Positions 34,793 through 45,300 of a DNA stretch of 64,000 bases are shown piece by piece. The notes under the pieces are model-generated. The model was not told the DNA's origin and did not search any database. It saw only the letters and a program-made list of their open reading frames with translations. Source of the stretch: Elephas maximus indicus (lineage: Eukaryota; Chordata; Mammalia; Proboscidea; Elephantidae). The first letter of the stretch is position 1, and every line of letters begins with the position of its first letter. The stretch spans positions 62,892,532 to 62,956,531 of the forward strand of contig NC_064843.1 of NCBI RefSeq assembly GCF_024166365.1. Direction: 5' to 3'. Both the position numbers and the translations under genes were made by a program.

Positions 34793-36708
34793 TGTTATGG
34801 ATTGAATTGTGTTCCCCCAAAATGTGTGTCAATGGGCTAGGCCACGATTCCCAGTATTGTGTGATTGTCTACCATTTTGTCATCTGATGTGATTTTCCTA
34901 TGTGTTGTAAATCCTACCTGTATGATGTTAATGAGGCAGGACTCAACAAGATTACGCATCTGAAGCCAATCTATTTTGAGATATAAGAGAGAGAAGTGAA
35001 CAGAGAGACATGCAGACCTCATACTACTGAGCAACAAGAGCCAGGAGAATAGCACATCCTTTGGTCCCAGGGTCACTGCACTCAGAAGCTCCTTGACTGG
35101 GATTGATGACAAGGACCTTCCCCCAGAACCAATAGAGAGAGAAAGCCTTCTCCTGGAGCTGGCACCCTGAATTTGTACTTCTAGCCTCCTAGACTGTGAG
35201 AGAATAAACTTCTGTTGGTTAAAGCCACCCACTTGTGGTATTTCTGTTATAATAGCACTAGATGACTGAGACAAAATTTGGTACCAAAAGAGTGGGGTGC
35301 TGCTCTAGCAGACACCTACAATGTGGAAGCAGTTTTCAGACTGTGAATGGGTAGAGGCTGGAAGAATTTTAAGATTGCCTTGAAAAGACTGTTGGTGGAA
35401 TTACAGACATCAAAGACAATTCTGGTGAGGACTCAGACGGAAGTAAGGAGACCTGTTACACTGGAGATGGTGCAGACAGTCAGAAGCAGCAGCAGAGAAA
35501 CAGCAGCAGAACCAGGAGACCAGAAAGAGATGGCACTGGAGTTGACCCACTGAGCAAGAAAGCTGAGTGTCTTTGTGCAGGAAGCTTCCTGGTGGAGTGG
35601 GGTGCCTCTGAGTACTTATCAGTGGAGCTAGGCTTGCTGAACTACAAAGCAAGAGAGCTGTATGCCTTCTGGCTGAAGTTTACCGGTAGAGTGGGGTACC
35701 TCCATGCATTTATTGGTAGAGTTAAGGAGCTCTGGAACACCTGCCCCAGCCGGGTAGATGCAGGCAGTGAGGCCTGAGCGGCTAAGAGGCCAAGGAAGCA
35801 GGAAGCAGAAGCTGAAGAGACAAAGAACACAGGAAGCAGAGCTGCCTCAGTCTCAAAAGGTGGAGTTGCCACTCATATGTACTAGGAGAATGGGGCCACC
35901 CAAATTTGAGGGAGCAGTTGCTGTTCTAATGGGTTTAGAAGGCAGAGCTGAAGCCCAGGGCTGAGGGGCCTCCACTCAGGATCCGGAGAGTGTGGCCCAT
36001 ACCTAGAATCTAGAGGGCAGGGCCATAGTCTAAATGATCTCAGAGAACAGGGGATTATTTTCAAGCCTTGAGGGCTAGTGTAATGTGTTCTGCTGAATTG
36101 TTTGGCACCTGTTATCCCTTCCTTCCCTCCAATTTCTCCCATTTGTAACAGAAATGTCTAGCTTGTGGCTGTTCCACCATTGTACTTTGGAAGCAGACAA
36201 CTTGTATTCTAGATTTCACACATGAAGAGAATTTTTGGATTTTGGCCTGGGAGTTGAACTACAACTTTTGCTATATGATGGGGTGAATGTATTTAACATG
36301 TGATAAAGGCATGAATTTTGGGGGGCCAAAGGGTAGAATATTATGGATTGAATCGTATCCCCCCAAAATGTGTGTCAACTTGGGTAGGCCATGATTCCAA
36401 ATACCGTGTGATTGCTCATCATTTTGTGATCTGATATGATTTTCCTACGTGTTATAAATTCTACCTCTGTGATGTTAAAGAGGCAGGGTTAGAGGCAGTC
36501 ATATTAATGAAGCAGGACTCAATCTACAAAATTAGGTGGTGTCTTAAGTCAACCTCTTTTGAGATATAAAAGAGAGAAATGAGCAGAGACATGGGAACGC
36601 CATACTACCAAGAAGCAAGAGCCAGGAGCAGAGTGCGTCCTTTGGACCCAGGGTCCCTGCACTGAGAAGCTCCTTGACTGGGGAAGATTGATGACAAGAA
36701 CCTTCACC
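34793..36708 (+). mobile_element. Plus-strand MaLR-like provirus
   Basis: 5' LTR 34793-35273 (481 bp, TG..CA, 'gagatataagagagag' TATA-like, 'gagagaataaacttc' near the end), internal region 35274-36338, 3' LTR from 36339, cut off at about 36708. A primer site resembling the 3' end of Leu tRNA follows the 5' LTR at 35279-35298 (TGGTACC, then gagtgggg), which fits ERVL/MaLR. The internal region lacks any long frame. Its position inside a provirus of the same family makes it the younger of the two. Confidence 0.78.
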
Positions 36709-37228
36709 CACTACCAAATTTTTAGTTATCTAGTGCTGCTATTACAGAAATACAAGCGGATGGCTTTAACAAAGAGAAATTTATTATCTCACAGTTTAAG
36801 AGGCTATATGTCCAAATTCAGGGTGTCAGCTCCAGGAGGAGTTTCTCTCTGTTGGTTCTGGGGGAAGGTCCTTGTCATCAATGTTCAGCTGGTCTAGGAA
36901 CTTCTCAGCACGGGTACTCCAAGTCCAAAGGATACGCACTGCTCCTGGTGTTGCTTTCTTGGTGGTATGAGGTCCCCATGTTTCTCTGCTCACTTCTTTT
37001 ATACTTCAAAAGAGATTGACTTAAAATACAACCTAGCCTTGTAAATTGAGTTCTACCTTATGAACAAAGCTGTCTCTAATCCTGCCTCACTGACATCATA
37101 GAGGTAGGATTTACAACACATAGGAAAATCACATCAGATCACAAAATGGTAGACCATCACACATTTCTGGGAATCATGGCCTAATCAAATTGACACACAT
37201 TTGGGTGGACACAATTCAACCTATGACA
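36709..37228 (-). mobile_element. 5' LTR of the minus-strand provirus (displaced)
   Basis: Starts with a few internal bases (ctaccaaat), then the complement of an LTR from 'agttatctagtgctgc' to 'cctatgaca' at 37228. It corresponds piece by piece to the LTR at 25474-26060/33597-33634. Confidence 0.75.
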
Positions 37229-38984
37229 GGCACTAAAATGTCCTCCACTAGATTCCTTCAGTCTAAGGTCTTTGATGTGTTCCCCTCCAACCCCGTTCCA
37301 TCCAGGCATGTGAGACGACACACGGAAACATCAGTCACAGAATTTGGTTTGGACTCTAGAGATTTATACTAAACTCAGCAAGTGAATTTTAACTCACCAC
37401 CTCTTTGTATGATGCATTTTACTGGGCATTAAGGGATTCAAAGATGCACAAGACATACTCCTTGCTCTCAAGATTGTTTGTTTCTAAGATAGTGTGGATT
37501 CTCAGTTTAAGGGTTTGACAAAGTTGGAATAGGACATAAGAAGCCAGGTGTTCTCCCCACAGCCTGTAGGAAAGCAAGAACAACAAACGCTAACAGAAAA
37601 GTATTTTCAAGCAGGAGGATGTTTGACACCTGCTTACTTGGTGTTTCCAACATTTTAATATCCATTTCTCCACTTCTATAGCTAATCTGGAAAGTTAAGA
37701 AAAAATTTCCACATTTACAAACCGTATTTGAGAATTTTACACTAAAGCATTTAAGTTTAGAGGCAGTTGATTGAAAATTAGATTAGGTCCTAAATCCATT
37801 ATTTTATTAAATCAGTACTTTAGAAAGCCTATTTACAAGGTTGCAGTTAAAGATAAAACCCATTATTGCATGTATACAAATTGTTGATTCCCCTCAGATG
37901 TAGCCCAACCTCACAGGCGGCACATTGTGGAATGCTTTGCATGTCAGATTAAGGAATTTACTGTTAAGAGCCATTTTAGGATTCTCAGCCTGATAGTGTT
38001 CGTAACAGGAGTGGGAAGGTGAGGGGTGGGAGGAGATGAGGGAAAATGTGGTAGATAGACCAGTTAGGATGCTTTTAAAGTGATGTAGTTAAAGGAAAAG
38101 AAAAGAGTATCAGCTGAGACTAAAGGGGATGGAAACTTTAAGGGTATTTCAAATGTCCAAACAGCTGCCATGAGTAGTCTTATATAATTTGTAAAACATC
38201 AATTAAAAAAAAAGTCAAATAGTAGTATTAAGAGTTCAGCTGAAATTAAACACTAGCAAAGTGTATTAGTCATAAATTGCATTTCTAAAAATTATTAGTT
38301 GTGCAATGCTGTAGTCAGTAAGTTCACTCAAGGCCTAGCAAAGTTCTGGGTGGCCAGGAGCATAGTGGAAGTAGATGGCCAGTGAAGAGGGGAGATTTCG
38401 AGAGAAATTCCCTCATGAAGTGCCCTCTGACTGGCTCCCAAGGATTTCCACATGAGCGTAGGAAAGAGGTACTGCCAAGGAAGAGTGAATTAGCTATGCG
38501 CTCCTCTATTAGGTTACTGGCTTAGTTACTAGGACTCTTTCCTCTGCAAGGGATAGAAACTCGACTCAAACCAGCTTAGGCCAAAGGAGAGTTTACTGGC
38601 TCATGGAATCAAAAGGACAGGTTTACCAAGAGAAGGATTTAGGTATATCTCAAAAACCATTGGGATGAAGAACTTAAACCTGCTTTCCTCTCATTGCGGA
38701 CTGGCAACAAATCCTGATTCTTATCTTTCAGCTTTTAACCATTTGGGAGTCACTACCTACCCTACATTCCTTATGCTCCAAAGTTCAAAAATGCTGGGCA
38801 AGGACTCTGAATGGCCCAATTTGGCTGGCTGCCCATCCCTGCACCAATAACTACAGTGCTTGTGTTCCTATGAGAACACGCACTTCCTGGCAACAAAATA
38901 CTTAAGGAGGGGCAGCTGCCAGAGAAATGAGGTATTTCACTGTAGACATAATACTCTGGAATAGTTTTAGCTGTTCTCAAGTAA
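37229..38984. other. Intergenic interval, mostly single-copy in appearance
   Basis: About 1.75 kb without a supported gene. The stretch 38520-38640 (gcaagggatagaaactcgac, 'tttactggctcatgg') recalls a widespread old mammalian repeat that I cannot name. The rest looks unique. Confidence 0.45.
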
Positions 38985-40833
38985 CGTATGGTCATTCAAA
39001 AGACAGAAAAGAAAGAAAAGACCATAATGGATGTCAGAAGAGATTCTGAAACTTACTCTTGAATATAGAGTAGCTAAAGCGAATAGAAGAAATAATGAAG
39101 TAAAAGAGCTGAACAGAAGATTTTGAAGGGCAGCTCGAGAAGACAAAGAATTGGAGTTAGAAAACCAAAATGGAAGAACACGTTTGTCATGTCTCAAGCT
39201 GAAAGAACTGAAAAAAAATTCAAGCATTGAGTTGCAACATTGGAGGATTCTATGGGCAAGATACTGAATGACGTAGGAAACATCAAAAGATGGAAGGAAT
39301 ACACAGTTACTGTACCAAAAAGAACTGGTTGACGTTCAAAAAGAGCTGATGGTATTGAAGGAAGAAGTCCAAGCTGCACTGAAGGCACTATTGGAAAACA
39401 AGACTCCAGGAATTGACGGAATACCAACTGAGATGTTTCAACAAACGGATGCAGTGCTGGAAGTACTTACTTGTTTATGCCAAGAAATCTGGGAGACAGC
39501 TACCTGGCTAACCAATTGCAAGAGATCCATATTCCAAAGAAAGGTGATCCAATGAAACGGCGAAATTATTGAATAATATCATTAATATCACATGCAATTA
39601 AAATTATGCTGAAGATAATTAAAAAATGGTTGCAGCAGTACATTGATAGGGAACTATCAGAGATATTCAAGCTGGATTCAGAAGAGGACATGGAACAAGG
39701 ATATCACTGCTGATGTCAGATGGATTTTGGCAGAGAATACCAGAAAGATGTTTACTTGTGTTTTATTGACTATGCAAAGGCATTCAACTGTGTGGATCAT
39801 AACAAATTATGGATAGCATTGTGAAGAATGGGAATTCCAAAACACTTAATCGTGCTCATGCAGAAACTACATACAGACCAAAAGGCAGTCATTCAAACAG
39901 AACAAAGGGATACTTCGTGGTTTAAAATCAGGAAAGTTGTGCATCAGGGTAATATTCTTTCACAATACTTATTCAATCTGTACACTGAACAAATAATCCA
40001 AGAAGTTAGAATTTGTCATCAGGATGGGAGGAAGACTCATAAACAACCTGTGATATGCAGATGGCACCACCTTGCTTGCTGAAAGCAAAGAGGACTTAAA
40101 GCACTTGCTGATGATGACCAAAGACCACAGCCTTCAGCATGGATTACACCTCAACATAAAGAAAACAAAAATCCTCACAATTGGACCAATAAGCAACATC
40201 ATGATAAAGGGAGAAAAGATTGAAATTGTCAAGGATTTCATTTTACTTGGATCCACCTTCATGGCCCATGGAAGCAGCAGTCAAGAAATCAAAAGATGCA
40301 TTGCATTGGGCAAATCCACTGCAAAAGACCTCTTTAAAGTCTTAAAAGGCAAAGATGTCACCTTGAGGACTAAGGTAAGCCCGACCCAAGCCATGGTGTT
40401 TTTCAATTGCCTTCAATTATGCATGCTAAAGTGGACAATGAATACGAAAGACCGAAGAAGAATTGATGCACTTGAATTGTGGTGTTGGCTAAGAATATTG
40501 ACTATGCCATGTACTGCCAGGAGAATGAACAAATTTGTTTTGGAATAAGTACAACCAGAATGCTCCTTAGAAGTGAAGATGGTGAGACTTCATCTCACAT
40601 ACTTTGGACATGTTATCAGGAGTGACCAGTTACTGCAGGACATCACGCTCGCTCAAGAAGAGGTTCAGAGAAAAAGAAGGGGACCTTCAATGATACTGAT
40701 TGAGACAGTGGCTGCAACAATGGGCTCAAGCATAAAAACGACTGAGGATGGCACAGGACCTGAGAGTGTTCCATTCTGTTGTATAGAGTCACAGTGAGTT
40801 GTAACCAACCTGATGGCATGTAAACAACGACAA
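38985..40833 (+). mobile_element. RTE (BovB-like) retrotransposon no. 5, 5' truncated
   Basis: Begins in the linker between endonuclease and RT and ends near 40833 (taaacaacgacaat). Open pieces: 39349-39555 (TPGIDGIPTEMF), 39828-40082, and 40072-40548 (ESKEDLKHLL, then the thumb-like HLNIKKTKIL region). The catalytic loop position near 40055 reads with a stop (tgatatgcagatggc), so both the frame and YADD are lost. Confidence 0.9.
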
Positions 40834-41194
40834 TTCTCTAATTTTTACACCAGCGGTTTAAACAAAGTGGAGTCGGACCACAGAGATGCGGGCAGTAAAT
40901 GTTGCCTGCTGGGTTATACAGAGCAATACTTTCATAGAGGCCTCTTGAGGTGAGTCTTTAGGATTGAGTAGGATTTGTCAAACCAAGAGGGAATCCCAGA
41001 GAGACACTTCCAGACTTGAGCAAATGGACATAAATACTTCAGACCTTTCCTCTCGCAGGCTGAGAAAAATGCATTTGAAGCCATCAGAAAACAAAGGATA
41101 AAGGCGTTGTTAGTGCAAGGACAGGAGATTAAATTATCTTTGCTTGGACTGAAAAATCAAGCTCTATGAACTTAACCCGTCTACAACTTTGCTT
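40834..41194. other. XRN2 upstream flank, no feature recognised
   Basis: About 360 bp between the last RTE and a MIR remnant. No gene or known repeat. Confidence 0.45.
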
Positions 41195-41305
41195 TCTCCT
41201 TTGTTACATGAGGATCATGGTGCCCTCAGAAGGTGCAAGTGACAGAACATGAGAGCTGAGCCAAAGCTTTAGCATGCTGTAAGCGCTCAATAAATGCTGA
41301 GTAGT
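41195..41305 (-). repeat. MIR SINE remnant
   Basis: Diverged MIR in minus orientation, ending 'gtaagcgctcaataaatgct', the hallmark complement of the MIR start. Confidence 0.55.
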
Positions 41306-41489
41306 GATATTAGCAAAGTTGCATTGGATGGTAAGTGCCGGCTAGACGTCATAAACCAGCCATCGCTATTGTAAAATGTTTAAAAATATTCCTTTTGATA
41401 GTGTGAGTACACACACGGTGGCACAAAAAAAAAAAAAAAAGGGCAGAAACCGGGAAGCAGACAGAGCTAGTGAATTTTCATGCCTTGAT

Positions 41490-42350
41490 TCTACTCTTGG
41501 CTGAGAAGGGTAAGGAAGGCGGGCGAAGACAGACACGCTCTCCTGCAGAAGAGGTGAGCCAACCGTCCAAGAAGTGCTCCCCAGGGACCTGCGGAGCGCA
41601 CGGACTCCGCCCCAGGGGAGCTCGTGGACTCGGGGAGCGAGATGCTGGGAAAGCCGCCGAGACGCCTCGGGCTCGGGGACGCCAACCGGGACCCGCACGC
41701 GCCGGCCCAGACCCCTGAGAACAAGCCCGGCCCGCGGCTCCTTCCCGGCTTCCCCCGCGGCGCCGCCGTGACATCACTTCCCGTCGCCGGCGCGCACGTG
41801 GGAGGAAGTGCCGGTGCCCGAAGCCGCCGCTCCCGCCTGTTTCTTGGTTACGTTCGTCCGCGGGCTCGGCCGCCGCTCCCAGCTGGGCCACTGCTATGGG
41901 AGTCCCGGCCTTCTTCCGCTGGCTTAGCCGCAAGTACCCGTCCATCATCGTCAACTGTGTGGAGGAGAAGGTGAGAGGGTGCCAGGCGGCAGCCCGGCCG
42001 GGTCGGGGGTCCCGCGCGTCTGGCTCGCGGCCCTCGGCGGCCAGGGCCCCAGCCGCCCAGCACTCCCGCGGGCAGCCGAGGCCGGACACGCGCTTGGGCG
42101 CCCGCGCTCGGACCCGGGGCCGGGAGGAGGGGGCTGGGCGGGCCGCGGACCCAGTGGGGTCGGGGCTGGCGGGAGGGCCGCTGCTCCCCGTCCCGCGGTC
42201 CTCGGGCCGGAAGGCCCCGCCCACGGCTTTGTCTCCTCCGGGGACCGCGCGGTGTGGGTCGGCGGGAGAGGCTCGGAGGCTGCCGGTGCCGGAGCCGGAG
42301 CCGCGTCCGCCGGGTTAGCTGGTTCGGGACGCGCGGGCCCCGGTGTGTAA
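41490..42350 (+). promoter_or_regulatory. XRN2: CpG-island promoter of XRN2
   Basis: GC content and CpG density rise sharply here compared with AT-rich surroundings and cover the first exon and start of intron 1, as is normal for a housekeeping gene. No TATA box is seen near the ATG. Candidate sites just upstream: CRE-like TGACATCA (41769-41776), ETS-type CACTTCC (41775-41781) and GGAAGTG (41804-41810), E-box CACGTG (41795-41800). A GC box CCCCGCCC lies in intron 1 (42214-42221). The transcription start cannot be read from sequence and is probably within about 150 bp upstream of the ATG. Overlapping long frames on both strands here are by-products of high GC. Confidence 0.85.
41896..41970 (+). 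CDS. XRN2: XRN2 exon 1 (coding part)
   Basis: Encodes residues 1-25, [20 protein letters not shown] onward, the conserved XRN-family N terminus. It ends at GAG AAG before the donor gtgaga (phase 0). The first in-frame ATG in the CpG island is used. The 5' UTR lies upstream. Confidence 0.98.
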
Positions 42351-45300
42351 CAACCTTGTAAAGTAACCCCGAGCGGCGGGCTTTGTGCCCTGCGCTAACC
42401 GTTCCCAAAGGTTTTCATCTAGCTGGAAAGGCCATTTGTTGCTGTCAGATCCTAAGGCGACAGCAGCGCCTTAGAAACGTCCGGGACAGGATAGAAGTCT
42501 GATAAGTCCTCTCTTTTCTAGGCGCCCAACTCGTGGGCAGCCTGTTTGTTGACATTTTCAGGGTTCCTGGGTGCATTCGAACATTACACTTTTTGTTGTT
42601 AACGTGTTGTCTGTAGACTTGATCATGTGTGAGTTTTGTATTTATTGTTCTCGTCATTCCATCTGAGTTCGATTTTGCGTCCTCAGTCGGAATTGCTGGG
42701 TTAGGAAAGTCCAGGCGCGGCTCTTGTTCTGCACCCCTTGATTTTGAAGGAAGTGCCCGTCCGCCAGTGTGAACTCGTTTTGTTTAGATTGGTAACATTT
42801 TGTTTACTTTCTTAGCTTCTATCCGGCGAGAAACTGAAAGCTTTGTTTTGGTGACATTTCGTTATTTCTTGTGTTTTTCTCCAAGCTTGTTTGGAGAAAA
42901 CTACATGCTTGTTTGATTGCTAAACTGCATGCTTGTTTGATTGCTTTTTAAACTTCAATCAAACTTCATTAAATTTTGCTTGAACGTGAGTTTTAAAAAA
43001 TAAGCTACGCCCTCTTTCCAACCTTCCCTGCTCTCATTTCTTTTCCCCAGAGAAAACCACATTTAACTGTTTTGGCGCTATGTCTTAATATGCTTGTCCT
43101 TGATTTACTGGTTTTATTTATTTATTTTTTAAATTGAATTTTAGTTTTAATAGGAGAGGATTAAGGCACTTCTTCAGAACGCCCCCTTATTCTCTTAATA
43201 CAGGAAGTCATTATTTCTTTTATTAGTAAACTTTATAACTTTAAGTCATATGCCTTTGTTTTTTATTCCAACACCTGTGTGAAGTATCCCTTGTCTTACC
43301 ACTTTCTTGGCTAGAGATTAACTTTTATACCATTGCTGCCCTTAGCCTTCACCCCCAGCTTGTAAGCAGTAGTCTAACTTTGTGGGCTTCTGTAGTTACA
43401 GTAGCTGGGCTTTGGCTAAACAGGTTAGCATTTTTTTGTTTGTTTCTTTGTTTTTATTATGGTAAATGTATGAAACAAAAACGTTTTTACATGTATAATT
43501 CAGTAATTACATTCATTATATTGTCCAACCATCTCCACTATCCATTTCCAAAGTTTTGTGTCACCTTTAACGGAGCTCAGGGTCTCCTAAGCAATGACTC
43601 CGCCTTCCCCCTCTCTCCTGCTGGCTCCTGGTAACCACTAATAAACTTTGGTCTCTATACACTTGCCTATTCTAGATACTTCATATAGTGGGGTTGTACA
43701 CTATTTCTCTTCCTGTGACTTATTTAAGTCAGTATAATGTTTACCAGGGTCAACGTTGTAGCATGTATCAGAACTTCATTTCTCTTTAAGGCTGAGTGAT
43801 ATTCCATTGTATGTATGTACCACATTTTGTTTATCTGTTGAACATTTTGGCTGTATCTACCTTTTGAATGTTATGAATAGTGCTGCAGTGAACATGGTGT
43901 ACAAGTATCTGTTTTTGTTCCTGCTTTTAATCTTTTTGTTGTGTACCTAGGAGTGGAATTGCTGGATCTATCGTAATTCTATGCCTAATTTTTTTAGGAA
44001 CCACCGGATGTTTTCCACAGTGACTGAGCCGTTTTACAGTCCCACTAGCAATGGATGAGGGTTCCAATTTCTTCACATCCTTGCCAAGCCCAAAACAACC
44101 AAACTTGGTGCTATCAAGTTGATTCTCAAAGTCTCTGGGTGGTGCATGTGGTTTGTGCTCAGCTGCTAACTGAAAGGTTGGCGGTTCAAACCTACCCAGC
44201 AGCACCACAGAAGAAAGGCCTGGCAATCTGCTTCTGTAAAGATTACATCCAAGAAAATCCTATGGAGCACAGTTCTACCCTGTAACACCTAGGGTCACCG
44301 TGGCATCATTGCCAACACCTGTTGTTTTCTTTTTTTTTTTAATTATAGACATCTTAGTGGGTGTGAAGTGGTATCTCATTGTGGTTTTGATTTGCATTCC
44401 CCTAATGATGTTGAAAGGATCCCTCGTGGTGCAGTGGTTAAGTGCTTGGCTACTAACTGAAAGGTTGGCGGTTCAAACCCACTAGATGCTCCATGGGAGA
44501 AAGATGTGGCACCCTGCTTGCATAAAGGTTATAGCCTTGGAAACTTTATGGGGCTGTTCAACGCTGTTCTGTAGGGTTGCTGTGAGTAGGAATCGACATG
44601 ATGACAACAGGTTTTGAAGGTCCTTGAGTGGCACAGTTTGTGCTTGACTATGAACCTAAAGATCGGCAGTTCGAACCCACTCAGCAGCCCCGCTGAACAA
44701 AGGCCTGGCGATCTGTTTTTAATAAAGATTATAGCCAAGAAGCCCCTACGGAGCAGTCCTACTCTAATACCTGGGGTCACCATGAATCTGAATTGTCTTA
44801 GCAGCAACGAGTTTAGGTTTTTGTTTTTTTTAATGATGTTGAGCATCTTTTCATGTGCTTGTTGACCACTTGTATTTCTTCTTTGGTAAATTGTGTATTC
44901 AAGTCTATTCCCCATTTTTTAAAAATTTGGTTGTCTTTTTGTTGTTGAGTTGCAGGAGTTCTTTACATATTCTAGATACTAAATCTTTATGCAGTACATA
45001 AGGAGCCCTGGTGGTGTGGTGGGTAAGCTCTCAGCTGCTAACCAAAAGGTTAGTGGTTTGAGTCTACTTAGCAGCTCCACAGGAGAAGACGCGGTGGTCT
45101 GACTCCGTAAAGATTACAGCTTAGGAAACGCTACGGGACAGTTCTGCCCTGTCAGATGGTGCTGCTGTGAGTCGAAATCGACTCGAGCACCTCATGACAC
45201 TAACAACACGCTACATACGGTTTCCAAAAATTTTCTTCTAATACGTAGGTTTGTCTTTTCATTTTATTGATAAAGTTCTTAGGTGAATAAAAGTTGTTAA

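Larger units (their letters stand above)
25474..37228 (-). mobile_element. Minus-strand MaLR-like provirus, interrupted by an L1 and a second provirus
   Basis: In minus orientation the element is 3' LTR (25474-26060 plus 33597-33634), internal region (33635-34783) and 5' LTR (about 36709-37228). The L1 at 26061-33596 splits the 3' LTR, and the plus-strand provirus at 34793-36708 sits at the boundary of internal region and 5' LTR. LTRs start tgtcat/tgtcatgg and end near 'tagatgactaa'. The internal region has no long frame, as usual for MaLR elements. A Leu-tRNA-like primer site would fall at the left of the 5' LTR (the 'ctaccaaat' near 36711). Family placement rests on LTR layout and memory of MaLR consensus. 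Confidence 0.75.

Noticed and set aside
34837-35274. 145-codon minus-strand frame in the plus-strand LTR
   Set aside because: It is antisense to an LTR and its sequence recurs in the other LTR copies with stops; no viral gene is recognisable.
35642-36142. Possible gag or pol remnants in the proviral internal regions
   Set aside because: No motif of protease, RT or capsid was seen on either strand; MaLR internal regions usually lack them.
41478-42408. Long overlapping frames on both strands (up to 248 codons) in the GC-rich region around XRN2 exon 1
   Set aside because: They are low-complexity Arg/Pro/Ala/Gly frames that arise because stop codons are rare in a CpG island. They overlap the known exon in other frames and show no domain.
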